IMG/VR virus record: IMGVR_UViG_3300045911_000012
Location: 1 to 27,399 of that record
DNA length: 27,399 nucleotides
Source of the DNA: a virus
Direction: 5' to 3' (one strand)
Shown: one piece after another, positions 1 to 6,883 of the stretch
Layout: the number at the start of each line of letters is the position of its first letter
How positions within the stretch are numbered: the first letter of the stretch is position 1
The notes under the pieces: model-generated
Told to the model about the DNA's origin: nothing
Seen by the model: only the letters and a program-made list of their open reading frames with translations
The model's database searches: none
Position numbers and translations under genes: made by a program

Positions 1-661
1 TTTCTTCCAACGCTATAATCTTGCCTTCAATCTCACGGATCGTCTTGGCGTCCTCTGCCTTCTCCAACTCCGTAGTGAGGGTTGCAAGTTCAGCCTGTGC
101 TTCCTCAACGCTACTGCTGCGCTCGGTGTAGCCGTAGCGCAGCCATGCAAGGTTGTGCAACTCCGCAGCCACAATAGCCTGCTTGGCATGAATCTTGAGG
201 TTGATGCCAGGTGCCACATCAGATGCAGCCAACGTGTTGATCAAGTCCTCCATGAGACGCACATAGTCCTTGTATGCCTCATCGGTGCAGGTCATCTCTG
301 CTGTGGGGTTCTTGGCATACACCGCAGGAATGATAGCACGCACGTTGGCATAGACAATGTTCTCTGTCTCCGACCACTGCGCGTTGCGTCGTGCAGACAA
401 GTAGCGGTTGCCGCTGCGGTTGTCGCCCCGTTGGCGATACTCCCACTGATTGTGGTTGTAGTATCGCGTCGCTTCGTCCCACCCGTCCTCAAACACCTGT
501 CGCGCGCGTCGCGCACTGCTGATGCGGCCCTTCCACAAGCCGCCATAGTGCTTGCTGACAAGCACTTTGGTAGTCGGATCAACACGATACACTGGTCCGG
601 CGTCAGCCTCCGCACCAATCGGGGCTTCTTCGTCCAGCATACGGGTCAGGTTGTCACTCAT
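1..661 (-). CDS. Portal protein, N-terminal part (runs off the window)
   Basis: An open frame starts with ATG at 661 and runs without a stop to base 1, giving 220 codons with the C-terminus outside the window. The start overlaps the large terminase stop as ATGA, the usual packaging order TerL then portal. The segment YANVRAIIPAVYAKNP (about residues 83-98), preceded by an Arg/Asn/Gln-rich helical stretch, resembles the early part of phage portal proteins, where N-terminal helices lead to an 'IxPxxYxxNP' segment. The last 40 residues seen are Glu/Lys/Ala-rich and probably form a coiled coil. The portal would be the dodecameric ring that docks terminase and the tail. The call rests on position plus this motif; a head-tail connector of another type is the main alternative. 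Confidence 0.72.
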   Translation of the reverse strand, partial: MSDNLTRMLDEEAPIGAEADAGPVYRVDPTTKVLVSKHYGGLWKGRISSARRARQVFEDGWDEATRYYNHNQWEYRQRGDNRSGNRYLSARRNAQWSETENIVYANVRAIIPAVYAKNPTAEMTCTDEAYKDYVRLMEDLINTLAASDVAPGINLKIHAKQAIVAAELHNLAWLRYGYTERSSSVEEAQAELATLTTELEKAEDAKTIREIEGKIIALEE

Positions 662-2211
662 GATGCATACCTATGTTGGCGGCTGCGCGTAGCGGGATCG
701 TCCATAGGCACTTCGCCCCAACGCAGCACCTGCGGAGGCACCTTGATGGGCCTGCGGTGTAGCAGGCGTGCCACAGGGATTGGACCATTCAACATGTAGC
801 GCAGGCTGTCCATGCTGTGGTTGTCCTTGTCAACAGGCTCATCCCGCTGCTCATCACCATCCTTGCGCTGCTTCCAGCGATACTTCACCATTTCATCAGT
901 GATGAACCGCAGATGGTCAGCAACATACAGCCGTGGCGCGCCGCGCTGTTGTGTGAATGGGCACACCACGTTGTTACGCCGTTGAAGCGCCTGCTTCACA
1001 ACCACAATGCCTTCAATGATGGCATTCGATGCCGGACGCATCAACACACCGTGGTCAGCAAACATGGCAGCCACGGAGCGGGCACCGCCCCGCATGGCGG
1101 CATTGCTGCGACGGAAGCATGAAGGGTCTGCACGAATGTCGTCAGTAGGGGTCAGGCCGTTAGCCTCGCGTATCTTGTTGATGCGGTTAGCCTGTTCCTC
1201 AATGGACAAGCCTGCCTCGTAGAAGCCATCCACAATCATGACCTGCTGCTTGTCATCTGTGCCAGCCAGCAGGTAACATGACGGCTCTGCAATGCCAAAG
1301 TCGTATGCTTCCAGCACACCTGGGGCGTAGCCCATTGTCTGCATGTCGGCTAGATGGTCCAACAACCATTGACGCGGCTGCACATGCACTGTTGGGTCAA
1401 ACTCGTCATACACTGTGCCTTCAAACGCAACCCACTTGCCAAAGATGTAGCGGTCACGGAAGCGCCCAGTGTAGGTAGCAAGCAGTGTGCGCACATAGTC
1501 CACTGGCACATTCTGTGCGTTGTCTAGTGTGCTAGCCTCAAACACATCCACAATAGGCACCTTCTTGCCATTGACCAACAACGGCTTGCCTTCAAGGTCT
1601 GTCTCGCACAGCAACTTGGGGTTGTCAACGCCTCGGCGGAAGTCATGCAGCGGCTTCACAATCTCATCATAGACCCAACCAAGGGCAGGGTTGCATGTGA
1701 GGATCATGTGCCTAGGCCCAGTGCTAGGCATTGTGGGGTCATCACCTGCATACTTAGTGCTGCCGCGCAGACGGCCGAACAACTGTAGGAAGTCAGTGTG
1801 TTCGATCTCTGGATCTTCAATCTGGTCAACAATGATCCAATCATATGACGCCGACAGCAAGTTGCTGCTGCTGTCACCATTGTTGACAAGCTTCTGTGCG
1901 ATGTAGCGGAAGTCAACAGTAGTGCCGTTGACCATCTGCCAGGTGTTGTCGTTCTTGTTGCCGCCCTTCACCCATGTCGGCGGGCACCACTTGAAGAACT
2001 CTCTGCGAAGTGTGCTGTTCAACTTTGGATATGTGGCGCGCGCCAACAAGCCGTTGCTGCCTGGATAGTCACGGATCAACTTCAATGCCTCTGCCACTGC
2101 TGCAGTTGTCTTGCCGTTGCCAAAGCCACCACCATACAGCCGTATCTTCTTACGGCTGTTGTGGAATGCTTCTGCTGCGGACCCTGCAACAATGACGTAT
2201 GGCCGGTCCAC
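658..2211 (-). CDS. terL: Terminase large subunit (packaging ATPase and nuclease)
   Basis: This is the DNA-packaging motor that translocates DNA into the prohead and cuts it at headful or unit length. The N-terminal ATPase has Walker A GGGFGNGKT near residues 28-35 and a Walker B-like segment WIIVDQIEDPEI near 125-136. The C-terminal RNase H-like nuclease shows acidic clusters at EAYDFGIAEP (about 300), DIRADPSC (about 350) and DKDNHSMDSLRYM (about 460). About 517 residues is normal for the family. The frame is open to GTG 2232, but GTG 2211 has a GGAGG Shine-Dalgarno nine bases upstream and is preferred; no ATG is available at the N-terminus. It follows the lysis genes and overlaps the portal start by four bases, so the two are probably translationally coupled. 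Confidence 0.93.
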   Translation of the reverse strand: MDRPYVIVAGSAAEAFHNSRKKIRLYGGGFGNGKTTAAVAEALKLIRDYPGSNGLLARATYPKLNSTLRREFFKWCPPTWVKGGNKNDNTWQMVNGTTVDFRYIAQKLVNNGDSSSNLLSASYDWIIVDQIEDPEIEHTDFLQLFGRLRGSTKYAGDDPTMPSTGPRHMILTCNPALGWVYDEIVKPLHDFRRGVDNPKLLCETDLEGKPLLVNGKKVPIVDVFEASTLDNAQNVPVDYVRTLLATYTGRFRDRYIFGKWVAFEGTVYDEFDPTVHVQPRQWLLDHLADMQTMGYAPGVLEAYDFGIAEPSCYLLAGTDDKQQVMIVDGFYEAGLSIEEQANRINKIREANGLTPTDDIRADPSCFRRSNAAMRGGARSVAAMFADHGVLMRPASNAIIEGIVVVKQALQRRNNVVCPFTQQRGAPRLYVADHLRFITDEMVKYRWKQRKDGDEQRDEPVDKDNHSMDSLRYMLNGPIPVARLLHRRPIKVPPQVLRWGEVPMDDPATRSRQHRYAS

Positions 2212-2275
2212 TACTGCACACCCTCCCACCACTGCCGCACATCAGGCATGGCGCTGCAATGCACAACGATGTGGG

Positions 2276-2476
2276 TTATCCTGCGCATGACGTTTCTACC
2301 AACACACGCGCCGCTGCTGCGGCAATGGCCTCATTCTTGGTCGGCACACGCTCAGCCGCAACATTGACCGCATCATAAGCAGCCAACACATTGCGAGCAG
2401 TAGTGCATCGGTCCTGCACTTGGTCAGTCGTAGCACAACCTGTCAGCAGTAGGGCAACCACAATGATACGCCACAT
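2276..2476 (-). CDS. Small phage lipoprotein, candidate outer-membrane spanin
   Basis: The 66-residue product begins MWRIIVVALLLTGC: a short positive N-end, a hydrophobic core and a lipobox LLTGC whose Cys14 should be lipidated. The mature part is short, helical and Ala-rich, with two more Cys residues (CTTARN and near the C-terminus). ATG 2476 overlaps the stop of the holin-like gene as TGATG and has AAGGTG upstream; a GTG one codon earlier is possible. With the membrane/coiled-coil protein at 2680-2979 it could form a two-component spanin that fuses inner and outer membranes at lysis. Similar Cys-containing lipoproteins are common in proteobacterial phages but are mostly annotated only as hypothetical, so the spanin role is inference from the lysis context. 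Confidence 0.7.
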   Translation of the reverse strand: MWRIIVVALLLTGCATTDQVQDRCTTARNVLAAYDAVNVAAERVPTKNEAIAAAAARVLVETSCAG

Positions 2477-2664
2477 CACTTGCGCACCTTGTCATACACA
2501 CCCCACACGATGCCAACAAGCACTGCTACAGCGCCGACAATCTCTGCCAGCGCAGCACCACCGCGGGCTACGTCCTCTGGCGTGGCAAGCCCTAGCGACA
2601 CAAGGATGCCGCCTCCCGCAGTGAGCACATGACGGACAATGCTTTCAATGACTGCACGGTTCAT
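2476..2664 (-). CDS. Holin-like small membrane protein
   Basis: The 62-residue protein has two hydrophobic segments, roughly residues 14-27 (HVLTAGGGILVSLG) and 38-56 (LAEIVGAVAVLVGIVWGVY), separated by a short charged loop (TPEDVARGG) and ending in a basic tail (DKVRK). This size and topology fit a small two-segment holin that permeabilises the inner membrane at lysis. It lies between the spanin-like gene and the lipoprotein, and its TGA overlaps the lipoprotein ATG. No endolysin is recognisable in the window, so the lysis module is incomplete here. Another small membrane protein cannot be excluded because holins share little sequence. Confidence 0.68.
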   Translation of the reverse strand: MNRAVIESIVRHVLTAGGGILVSLGLATPEDVARGGAALAEIVGAVAVLVGIVWGVYDKVRK

Positions 2665-2679
2665 GTTCTACACGCCTTG

Positions 2680-2979
2680 TCAGTTGTCACTGGGCCTAGA
2701 GCGGCGGAGCAGACGCAATTCCTCTTGCATCAACGCCACCTCACGACGCAGCACTGCGATTGCTTCACGTGTTAGCGTCATGTGGTCCCCAACTGCTTCT
2801 TGTCGCGTTTCCAACGACGTAATACGTCTCTCGAATACTGGGATTACATGCGCTAGAGTGGACAGCAACGATGCCATCCACAGAAGCAGTGCTAACGTGA
2901 TGCCACCAATCACTGTGGTCAGCACTGCGCGGATTGGAGAGTTGGCAGCGGCCACGAGCCCTTTGCTCAACTCATTCAT
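2680..2979 (-). CDS. Membrane-anchored coiled-coil protein, candidate inner-membrane spanin or second holin
   Basis: The 99-residue product has one long hydrophobic segment around residues 18-47 (VLTTVIGGITLALLLWMASL and following). A charged, heptad-like helix follows (RRITSLETRQEAV... REAIAVLRREVALMQEELRLLRR), ending in a short polar tail. A single N-terminal membrane anchor plus a periplasmic coiled coil is the architecture of Rz-type inner spanins, and the matching lipoprotein lies two genes downstream. The gene sits 16 bases before the holin-like gene in the same direction. An alternative is a class of phage holin-superfamily proteins with cytoplasmic coiled coils; topology is not decided by sequence alone. 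Confidence 0.6.
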   Translation of the reverse strand: MNELSKGLVAAANSPIRAVLTTVIGGITLALLLWMASLLSTLAHVIPVFERRITSLETRQEAVGDHMTLTREAIAVLRREVALMQEELRLLRRSRPSDN

Positions 2980-3006
2980 TGCGATTGTCCTTCATCGGAA
3001 CGTCAT

Positions 3007-3348
3007 TCATAGCTGCGACGCCTCCAAAAACAGATTGTCCACCTGTTCCGTGGTTAGACCGAGCGACACTGAAAACGAGGCGATGAGCGGATCATCGCGC
3101 CACCACTCAGTCGCGTCCTCGTAGGTGATCCGGACGGCAGGAGGAGCCTTGGCGATGGCAGCCTCAACGGCGTCGAGAAGTCCGGCGTTGAGCAGCGCAA
3201 GGCGTGCTTGGCGGCGCGTCACGCGGCGAGGAACAGGTGACGGAGCGTTGCGCTGCGCCTCGATCTCAGCGATCTCGTCGGGGGTTGCGTTGCGAACGAC
3301 GGTCTCGCCAGTCGCCGCGTTGATCGACTGGATTTGGATCGCGCTCAT
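3007..3348 (-). CDS. Small tail-fibre-associated protein of a widespread phage type
   Basis: The 113-residue protein has an N-terminal beta-like piece (IQIQSINAATGETVVRNATP) and a basic helix (RRVTRRQARLALLNAGLLDAVEAAIAK). Its C-terminal half holds YEDATEWWRDDPLIASFSVS and ends in a helix with LGLTTEQVDNLF. The combination 'RxARLALLxAGLLDxVEAAIA ... W xxxxWxRDxPLIxxxxxxLGLxxxxxDxLF' is familiar in small proteins encoded beside tail fibres of many proteobacterial phages and prophages, whose role is unassigned but may be fibre assembly. Its ATG overlaps the tail-fibre stop as ATGA, consistent with coupled expression. Codon choice resembles the tail fibre rather than the neighbouring lysis genes. 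Confidence 0.7.
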   Translation of the reverse strand: MSAIQIQSINAATGETVVRNATPDEIAEIEAQRNAPSPVPRRVTRRQARLALLNAGLLDAVEAAIAKAPPAVRITYEDATEWWRDDPLIASFSVSLGLTTEQVDNLFLEASQL

Positions 3349-4271
3349 GGCTTGAGCCCCATCACGACAACACGCCCGATGTTGTTCTGAAACGCGACGG
3401 GCGCGGTGATCCGGAATCCGTCGGTCCAGCTACTACCACCGGCTGCACGGCCGGACACAATATTAACATAAGCAGTAGAGGTTGTGCTATAAAACACTTC
3501 CGCATAAAACAGCGGGTTGTCGGTGCTTGTTGGTTGTAAGATATCGACGCGCGCGAAAAACGGGGCGGCGACGATCCCGCTAAACGTCATCTCAATGTTA
3601 GCCACACTAACGGCAACAGCCGCACTTGCTGTCGAGCCCGAACCAGTTAATCTTTGCCACTCGTAGCCTGTTGTTACCAACGTGCCATTGCGGTATAGTT
3701 GCAGCGTAGTGCTACCAGACCCCACTGTCGATGACGGGCGGGCACCAAGCAGCAGCAACCTCACTTGTCTGTAGTCCTGTAAGCTGAACCCTGTAACATC
3801 TATTATCGTGCTGTTGGTAACAGCCGTATCAGCAATCTTTACCCACACATCTCCGGCATCCACATACGTCTTGCGCGCGGCATGGTTGGGGTCGGTTGGG
3901 TTGGAGGCTGGCAGCGTTAGTGGCCCGGTCACCGTGACGGCACCGCTGTCGGTGATGGTAAAGATTTGTGCAGGCGTGCCAAACGCTTTGACCACCCGGA
4001 ACACCGGCGTGCTGCCTGATCCGAACGTCTGCCAGAAGTAGCCATCGGCGTTGTCGCTTGCGCGGCTCAAAATCAGCCGCCCGCCTTCGCTGATGTTGTC
4101 AACGCGACTAACGCGGAGTTCGCCATTTGCGGTGATACTGTTCTCCACTAACAGCGCAATGTCGTTGATATTTGTGCGTTTGGTGATGCCTCCTTGCACT
4201 GTAGGCAACTGTTCTGTGCCGGTGAGTGTCGCAGCGGCAGGAAGTTGAGTAATCTTGATGCTGCCAGTCAT
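3345..4271 (-). CDS. Tail fibre / receptor-binding protein
   Basis: The 308-residue protein begins with a short fibre-like repeat (KITQLPAAATLTGTEQLPTVQGG) that recurs in phage fibre proteins. The segment LTLPASNPTDPNHAARKTYVDA around residues 117-138 is a classic tail-fibre signature. The C-terminal 160 residues are Ser/Thr/Gly-rich with alternating beta pattern (LLLLGARPSSTVGSGSTTLQ, YFYSTTSTAYVN-type strands), as expected of a trimeric beta-structured tip that contacts the host receptor. The start ATG has AGGAG eight bases upstream, inside the end of the preceding reading frame. Base and codon use differ from the flanking late genes (more GATC and mixed A/T-ending codons), consistent with modular acquisition. 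Host receptor cannot be told. Confidence 0.85.
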   Translation of the reverse strand: MTGSIKITQLPAAATLTGTEQLPTVQGGITKRTNINDIALLVENSITANGELRVSRVDNISEGGRLILSRASDNADGYFWQTFGSGSTPVFRVVKAFGTPAQIFTITDSGAVTVTGPLTLPASNPTDPNHAARKTYVDAGDVWVKIADTAVTNSTIIDVTGFSLQDYRQVRLLLLGARPSSTVGSGSTTLQLYRNGTLVTTGYEWQRLTGSGSTASAAVAVSVANIEMTFSGIVAAPFFARVDILQPTSTDNPLFYAEVFYSTTSTAYVNIVSGRAAGGSSWTDGFRITAPVAFQNNIGRVVVMGLKP

Positions 4272-4281
4272 GCTAGCACTC

Positions 4282-4500
4282 CTATGATATGATCAGCAGC
4301 CCAAGCGGCGCGCCAGTCAGCGCGTGATCAAAGCGTGGGACATTTGTTGCCACCTCGATCAGCGCGCTGCTGCTGTCAAAATACGTCCCGCCGCTCGCGC
4401 GTGTCACCGTCACGCCAGGCAGCAGCACATTGTTGCGGAAGTCTGCACTAGCAAGTGCTGCAGGACTATGCAGTCCTAGTTGGCCTGGAAGCTAACGCAT
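4282..4500 (-). pseudogene. Small tail/structural protein frame interrupted by an amber codon at codon 3
   Basis: An ATG at 4500 overlaps the preceding stop as TGATG, exactly where a coupled start is expected. It reads Met-Arg and then TAG (4494-4492) before a 70-codon open frame ending at 4282. That frame contains VTVTRASGGTYFD and NVPRFDHALTGAPLGLLI, which match the conserved 'TFTRAS.aTYfd...nvpRfd.dp.tGaPlGLLIe' segment of phage tail and head-fibre proteins, so it is under protein-like constraint. Downstream in-frame start options are weak (a GTG near 4436 lacks a clear ribosome site). It may be a sequencing error, a nonsense mutation, a suppressor-dependent gene or a gene with a non-canonical start. 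TAG ends several other genes in the window, so global amber recoding is unlikely. Confidence 0.6.
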
Positions 4501-4706
4501 CACGTCACCAACGACACAATAGCCCAACTGGTGTTGGCAGTGCCAAGTGCCACATACATGGTGCCATTAGCACTTGACACAACCAACTCTCCACGATACT
4601 GCGGCGTTTCCCCACCAAGCGGTGATGCAGCAATTGTGCGGTTGGGCGACGACAGTGGACGGTCGAGTGGTGTTGACGGTCGCGCTAGATCAGGGACAGT
4701 CGCCAT
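4500..4706 (-). CDS. Small tail-associated protein
   Basis: The 68-residue product starts MATVPDLARPSTPLDRPL and ends with a beta-rich piece, TPQYRGELVVSSANGTMYVALG...TSWAIVSL. The pattern 'P.y.Gelvv...ngt.YvAlGt...W..v' resembles short beta modules that occur in phage tail fibres and their adaptor proteins, describing a displayed domain rather than an enzyme. ATG 4706 was chosen over an ATG six codons upstream because GGAGAAG lies eight bases before it and the gene then begins two bases after the small-terminase stop. It is followed by the amber-interrupted tail frame and the tail fibre, so a role in the fibre or its base is likely but unproven. Confidence 0.65.
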   Translation of the reverse strand: MATVPDLARPSTPLDRPLSSPNRTIAASPLGGETPQYRGELVVSSANGTMYVALGTANTSWAIVSLVT

Positions 4707-4707
4707 G

Positions 4708-5286
4708 TCACTTCTCCATGTCAATGATGTTGTGCAACTCTGGGATGTTGCGGCGGTCCTCTACCACAATGCGGAATGTGGACTCCATCTGTTGACGCAC
4801 GTTTACTTTCTCTGTTGGCTTGTGGCCCCGACGGTCAAGCACATCACGCGCAGCCGTTAGTGCAACCTTCTCGTCCACACTCTCCACCAACTCTGTCAGT
4901 CGTGTGGCGGCCTTTGTCTCTTTGCTTGCCAGTATTTGCTGCACCTCGTGCTCAGCAACTTGGCGTGCCGCTTCAATGACTGAATGCTCCATTGACTGAT
5001 ACGCCGCAGTGCTCTTGATTTGTGCAACCTGTTCTGCACTAATGCCAAGCGCCACACCAATCTCTGCGTCAGAGATGCCACTCGCGGTGTATGCAATGAT
5101 GGCCCCATATGCTGTCAACTGTTGTGGTGTGCCAGGCAAGTCAATCAACTTGCGGCGAGTGCTAGCAACTAGCCGTTGCGCCTCACGCATCGAAGGCACA
5201 TTGATGCGCTCAAACGTAGCAACTGCGGACGGCTGCACGGTGCGGCCGTCCACAGTCAGTGGTGTGCCAGGAAGTGGAAGCGTCAA
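4708..5286 (-). CDS. terS: Probable terminase small subunit (DNA-recognition), TTG start
   Basis: The 192-residue protein has a predicted helix-turn-helix around residues 70-95 (GISDAEIGVALGISAEQVAQIK). Long charged helices follow (EVQQILASKETKAATRLTELVESVDEKVALTAARDVLDRRGHKP). The last motif, AARDVLDRRGHKP, is common in DNA-packaging proteins that pair with large terminases. TerS oligomers bind the packaging site and hand DNA to TerL. Here TerS and TerL are separated by about 2.5 kb of tail and lysis genes, which is unusual though not unknown. Only a TTG codon (5286) is available as start: an in-frame TGA lies three codons upstream and the first ATG is 32 codons in. AAGGTG sits seven bases before the TTG. 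Another HTH regulator is the alternative. Confidence 0.68.
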   Translation of the reverse strand: MTLPLPGTPLTVDGRTVQPSAVATFERINVPSMREAQRLVASTRRKLIDLPGTPQQLTAYGAIIAYTASGISDAEIGVALGISAEQVAQIKSTAAYQSMEHSVIEAARQVAEHEVQQILASKETKAATRLTELVESVDEKVALTAARDVLDRRGHKPTEKVNVRQQMESTFRIVVEDRRNIPELHNIIDMEK

Positions 5287-5315
5287 GTGTATTCACCTTA
5301 TCGCTGCTGACGTTC

Positions 5316-6308
5316 TCACCGCTGTTGCCGTTCTCGCTCAGTCATAGCCCGACGGTTCTGATACCCTGTCGCCTCCGTTGGCGGTCGTCGCGGCAGTACC
5401 GGCACTGGCACTTGCAATGGCGGATAAAGGTCTCGCATCCGTTGCGCTGCAAGTTGGCCAGGATTGCCCCGCGCACGCTGCGAAGCAGCCTGCCTGCGCT
5501 GTTCAGCAGCAATGCGGCGTGCCTCTTGTGCTTCAATACGCGCACGCGCAGTGTTCTCACGCACTTCTTGGCGATGCTGACGTGCTGTATCACTGACTTG
5601 TCTGCGCGGCGCGGCAGCCGGAGCAGGAAGTTGTGCAGCCGGAGCAGGCAATGCAGCCTGCCCGCCACCCGCACCGCCACCACCACTCGGCCCATCAATA
5701 CGTGGCACACCTGCGCCAGCAGTAGGCGGCGGCAACATGTCATTGCCTCCGCGCGTTGCTTGCTGCAACGCACGACGTTGCAGCGTCACACCAAGACGCG
5801 GAGCCATCATGGCGGGCACTATTGCAAGTGGCGCAGGCAGTGGCAACACCGCAGCAGATGCTGGATCATTCAACTCCGGTGTGGCTTCCATCAATGCCTG
5901 ACGTGCGGTGCGACGCGGAGGCGGCACAACATCAATAGTCTGTGGCGCTTCCACAAACTGCGCCATCTCTGCATCGTTGTGCTCAATGTCCTCACCAGGG
6001 CCTGCCATAGTCTGCGGCATCTCCTGCGGGACAGCCTCACCAACAGTGATGCCATCACTAGGCCGCGGTGTTGCGGGCGCTGGCATAGGCAGTGCAGCAC
6101 GAGGCTGTGCTGCTCGACGCGGTGCGGTGCGCTCAGCAAGACGGTCAATGGCATTGTCCATGCTGAACTGCACGTTCTGCTCACCACGGCTGATGGCGAG
6201 CATCGCACGGTTCAGGTTCTCTGCGTTCACTGGCGCACCTTGTGCGCGCACCATCTGCGCAGCCAAGGCAGCAATCTGTTGTGGAGTCTGTTGGAGAACG
6301 TCACTCAC
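5316..6308 (-). CDS. Ala/Pro/Arg-rich low-complexity protein, probable virion component
   Basis: The 330-residue product has a helical N-terminal 80 residues (QQIAALAAQMVRAQGAPV... AIDRLAERTAP). A long disordered middle follows, rich in Ala, Pro, Gly and Arg (for example DGPSGGGGAGGGQAALPAPA). The C-terminus is a highly charged helix (ARARIEAQEARRIAAEQRRQ). No enzyme motif is visible. Composition like this occurs in internal head, scaffolding or ejected proteins, and the gene lies in the late operon upstream of the terminase. Its ATG overlaps the stop of the 135-residue protein as ATGA. Function is not recognised; a structural or assembly role is inference from context. Confidence 0.7.
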   Translation of the reverse strand: MSDVLQQTPQQIAALAAQMVRAQGAPVNAENLNRAMLAISRGEQNVQFSMDNAIDRLAERTAPRRAAQPRAALPMPAPATPRPSDGITVGEAVPQEMPQTMAGPGEDIEHNDAEMAQFVEAPQTIDVVPPPRRTARQALMEATPELNDPASAAVLPLPAPLAIVPAMMAPRLGVTLQRRALQQATRGGNDMLPPPTAGAGVPRIDGPSGGGGAGGGQAALPAPAAQLPAPAAAPRRQVSDTARQHRQEVRENTARARIEAQEARRIAAEQRRQAASQRARGNPGQLAAQRMRDLYPPLQVPVPVLPRRPPTEATGYQNRRAMTERERQQR

Positions 6309-6712
6309 AGCGGCGCTCTCCGCGCATTGACGTTGCCACCAAGGTTGACAGGGTAGGTGGCCGGTGCTGCATTGAACAACTGGTCGTAGATGCGAGCATT
6401 GATGGTGGACTGGTCAGTGGATGTGGTGTTTGCGTTGTAGTCAACACGTGTCTCTACAACACGCGCACCACCATTCTGCTGTGTCAGTGGGCTGCCTGCT
6501 TGCACACGCGCATACTGCGCAGTTGCATTGCTGCCAGGAGCAGCACCATTGAGCGCACGCATCACAGCACGAATAGTGCGATTGCCCTTGGTGGCAAGTT
6601 GCAGAGACAGCATACGCTCTGTGCTGCTACGTGCAAACCGTGGTTGGTATGCGTTGGATGTGTTGCCCCAGAAGTTGGACCAACCACTTACAGTGGGAAT
6701 GATGAAGGACAT
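6305..6712 (-). CDS. First gene of the late operon, unknown probable virion protein
   Basis: The 135-residue protein begins MSFIIPTVSGWSNFWGNTSN and is polar, rich in Asn, Thr, Ala and Arg, with no membrane segment or known motif. Its C-terminal half contains VETRVDYNANTTSTDQSTIN and DQLFNAAPATYPVNLGGNVN. An AGGAG sequence seven bases before ATG 6712 gives a strong start. It is the promoter-proximal gene of the leftward unit, with the promoter near 6767-6795 and a short unstructured leader. The next gene overlaps it by four bases. I do not recognise the family; a minor structural role is likely given its neighbours. Confidence 0.72.
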   Translation of the reverse strand: MSFIIPTVSGWSNFWGNTSNAYQPRFARSSTERMLSLQLATKGNRTIRAVMRALNGAAPGSNATAQYARVQAGSPLTQQNGGARVVETRVDYNANTTSTDQSTINARIYDQLFNAAPATYPVNLGGNVNARRAPL

Positions 6713-6766
6713 GTTGTGCTCCTATGCTGTAGTGGTGGCTTGTATATGTGACTTGACCCGTTCTGT

Positions 6767-6795
6767 GAAATACCACACATTCACACTACTGTCAA
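6767..6795 (-). promoter_or_regulatory. Leftward sigma70-like promoter for the late-gene unit
   Basis: On the minus strand TTGACA (6795-6790) and TATTTC (6772-6767) are separated by 17 bases. The -35 is perfect and preceded by C, and the sequence CTTGACAGTA followed by GTGTGG before the -10 is shared with the rightward promoter at 9285-9313. The -10 is weak (TAT plus mismatches), as might suit a late promoter that needs activation. Transcription would start near 6760, about 48 bases before the ATG at 6712. Confidence 0.6.
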
Positions 6796-6812
6796 GTGCT
6801 GCGCGCTGCGCG

Positions 6813-6857
6813 TTGTGTGGTGTTGTTGTATTGTGTGGTGTTGTGTTGTTGTATTGT
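6813..6857. repeat. G/T-rich direct repeats
   Basis: TTGTGTGGTGTTG occurs at 6813-6825 and again at 6831-6843, an 18-base period. TGTTGTTGTATTGT occurs at 6821-6834 and 6844-6857. The tract is almost free of C on the plus strand and leads straight into the AT-only repeat. Iteron-like repeats next to an AT-rich block are typical of replication origins, but no initiator-binding motif is recognised. Confidence 0.6.
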
Positions 6858-6883
6858 ATATATTATATATTATATATTATATA
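6857..6883. repeat. AT-only heptamer tandem repeat, candidate DNA-unwinding element
   Basis: Twenty-seven consecutive A/T bases are built from the heptamer TATATAT repeated almost four times. It stands out in a genome of otherwise high GC and lies between the divergent late and early units beside G/T-rich repeats. Such easily melted blocks occur in origins; strong promoter melting regions are the alternative. Confidence 0.65.

Noticed and set aside
155-799. A 214-codon rightward open frame opposite the portal and terminase genes
   Set aside because: It is antisense to two strongly supported genes, its product has no sensible composition, and there is no ribosome site or promoter.
5259-6356. 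A 365-codon rightward frame opposite the Ala/Pro-rich late protein
   Set aside because: The Arg/Cys/His/Leu-rich product is typical of antisense reading of a GC-rich, Ala/Pro-coding gene. The leftward gene has ATGA coupling to its neighbour and fits the operon.
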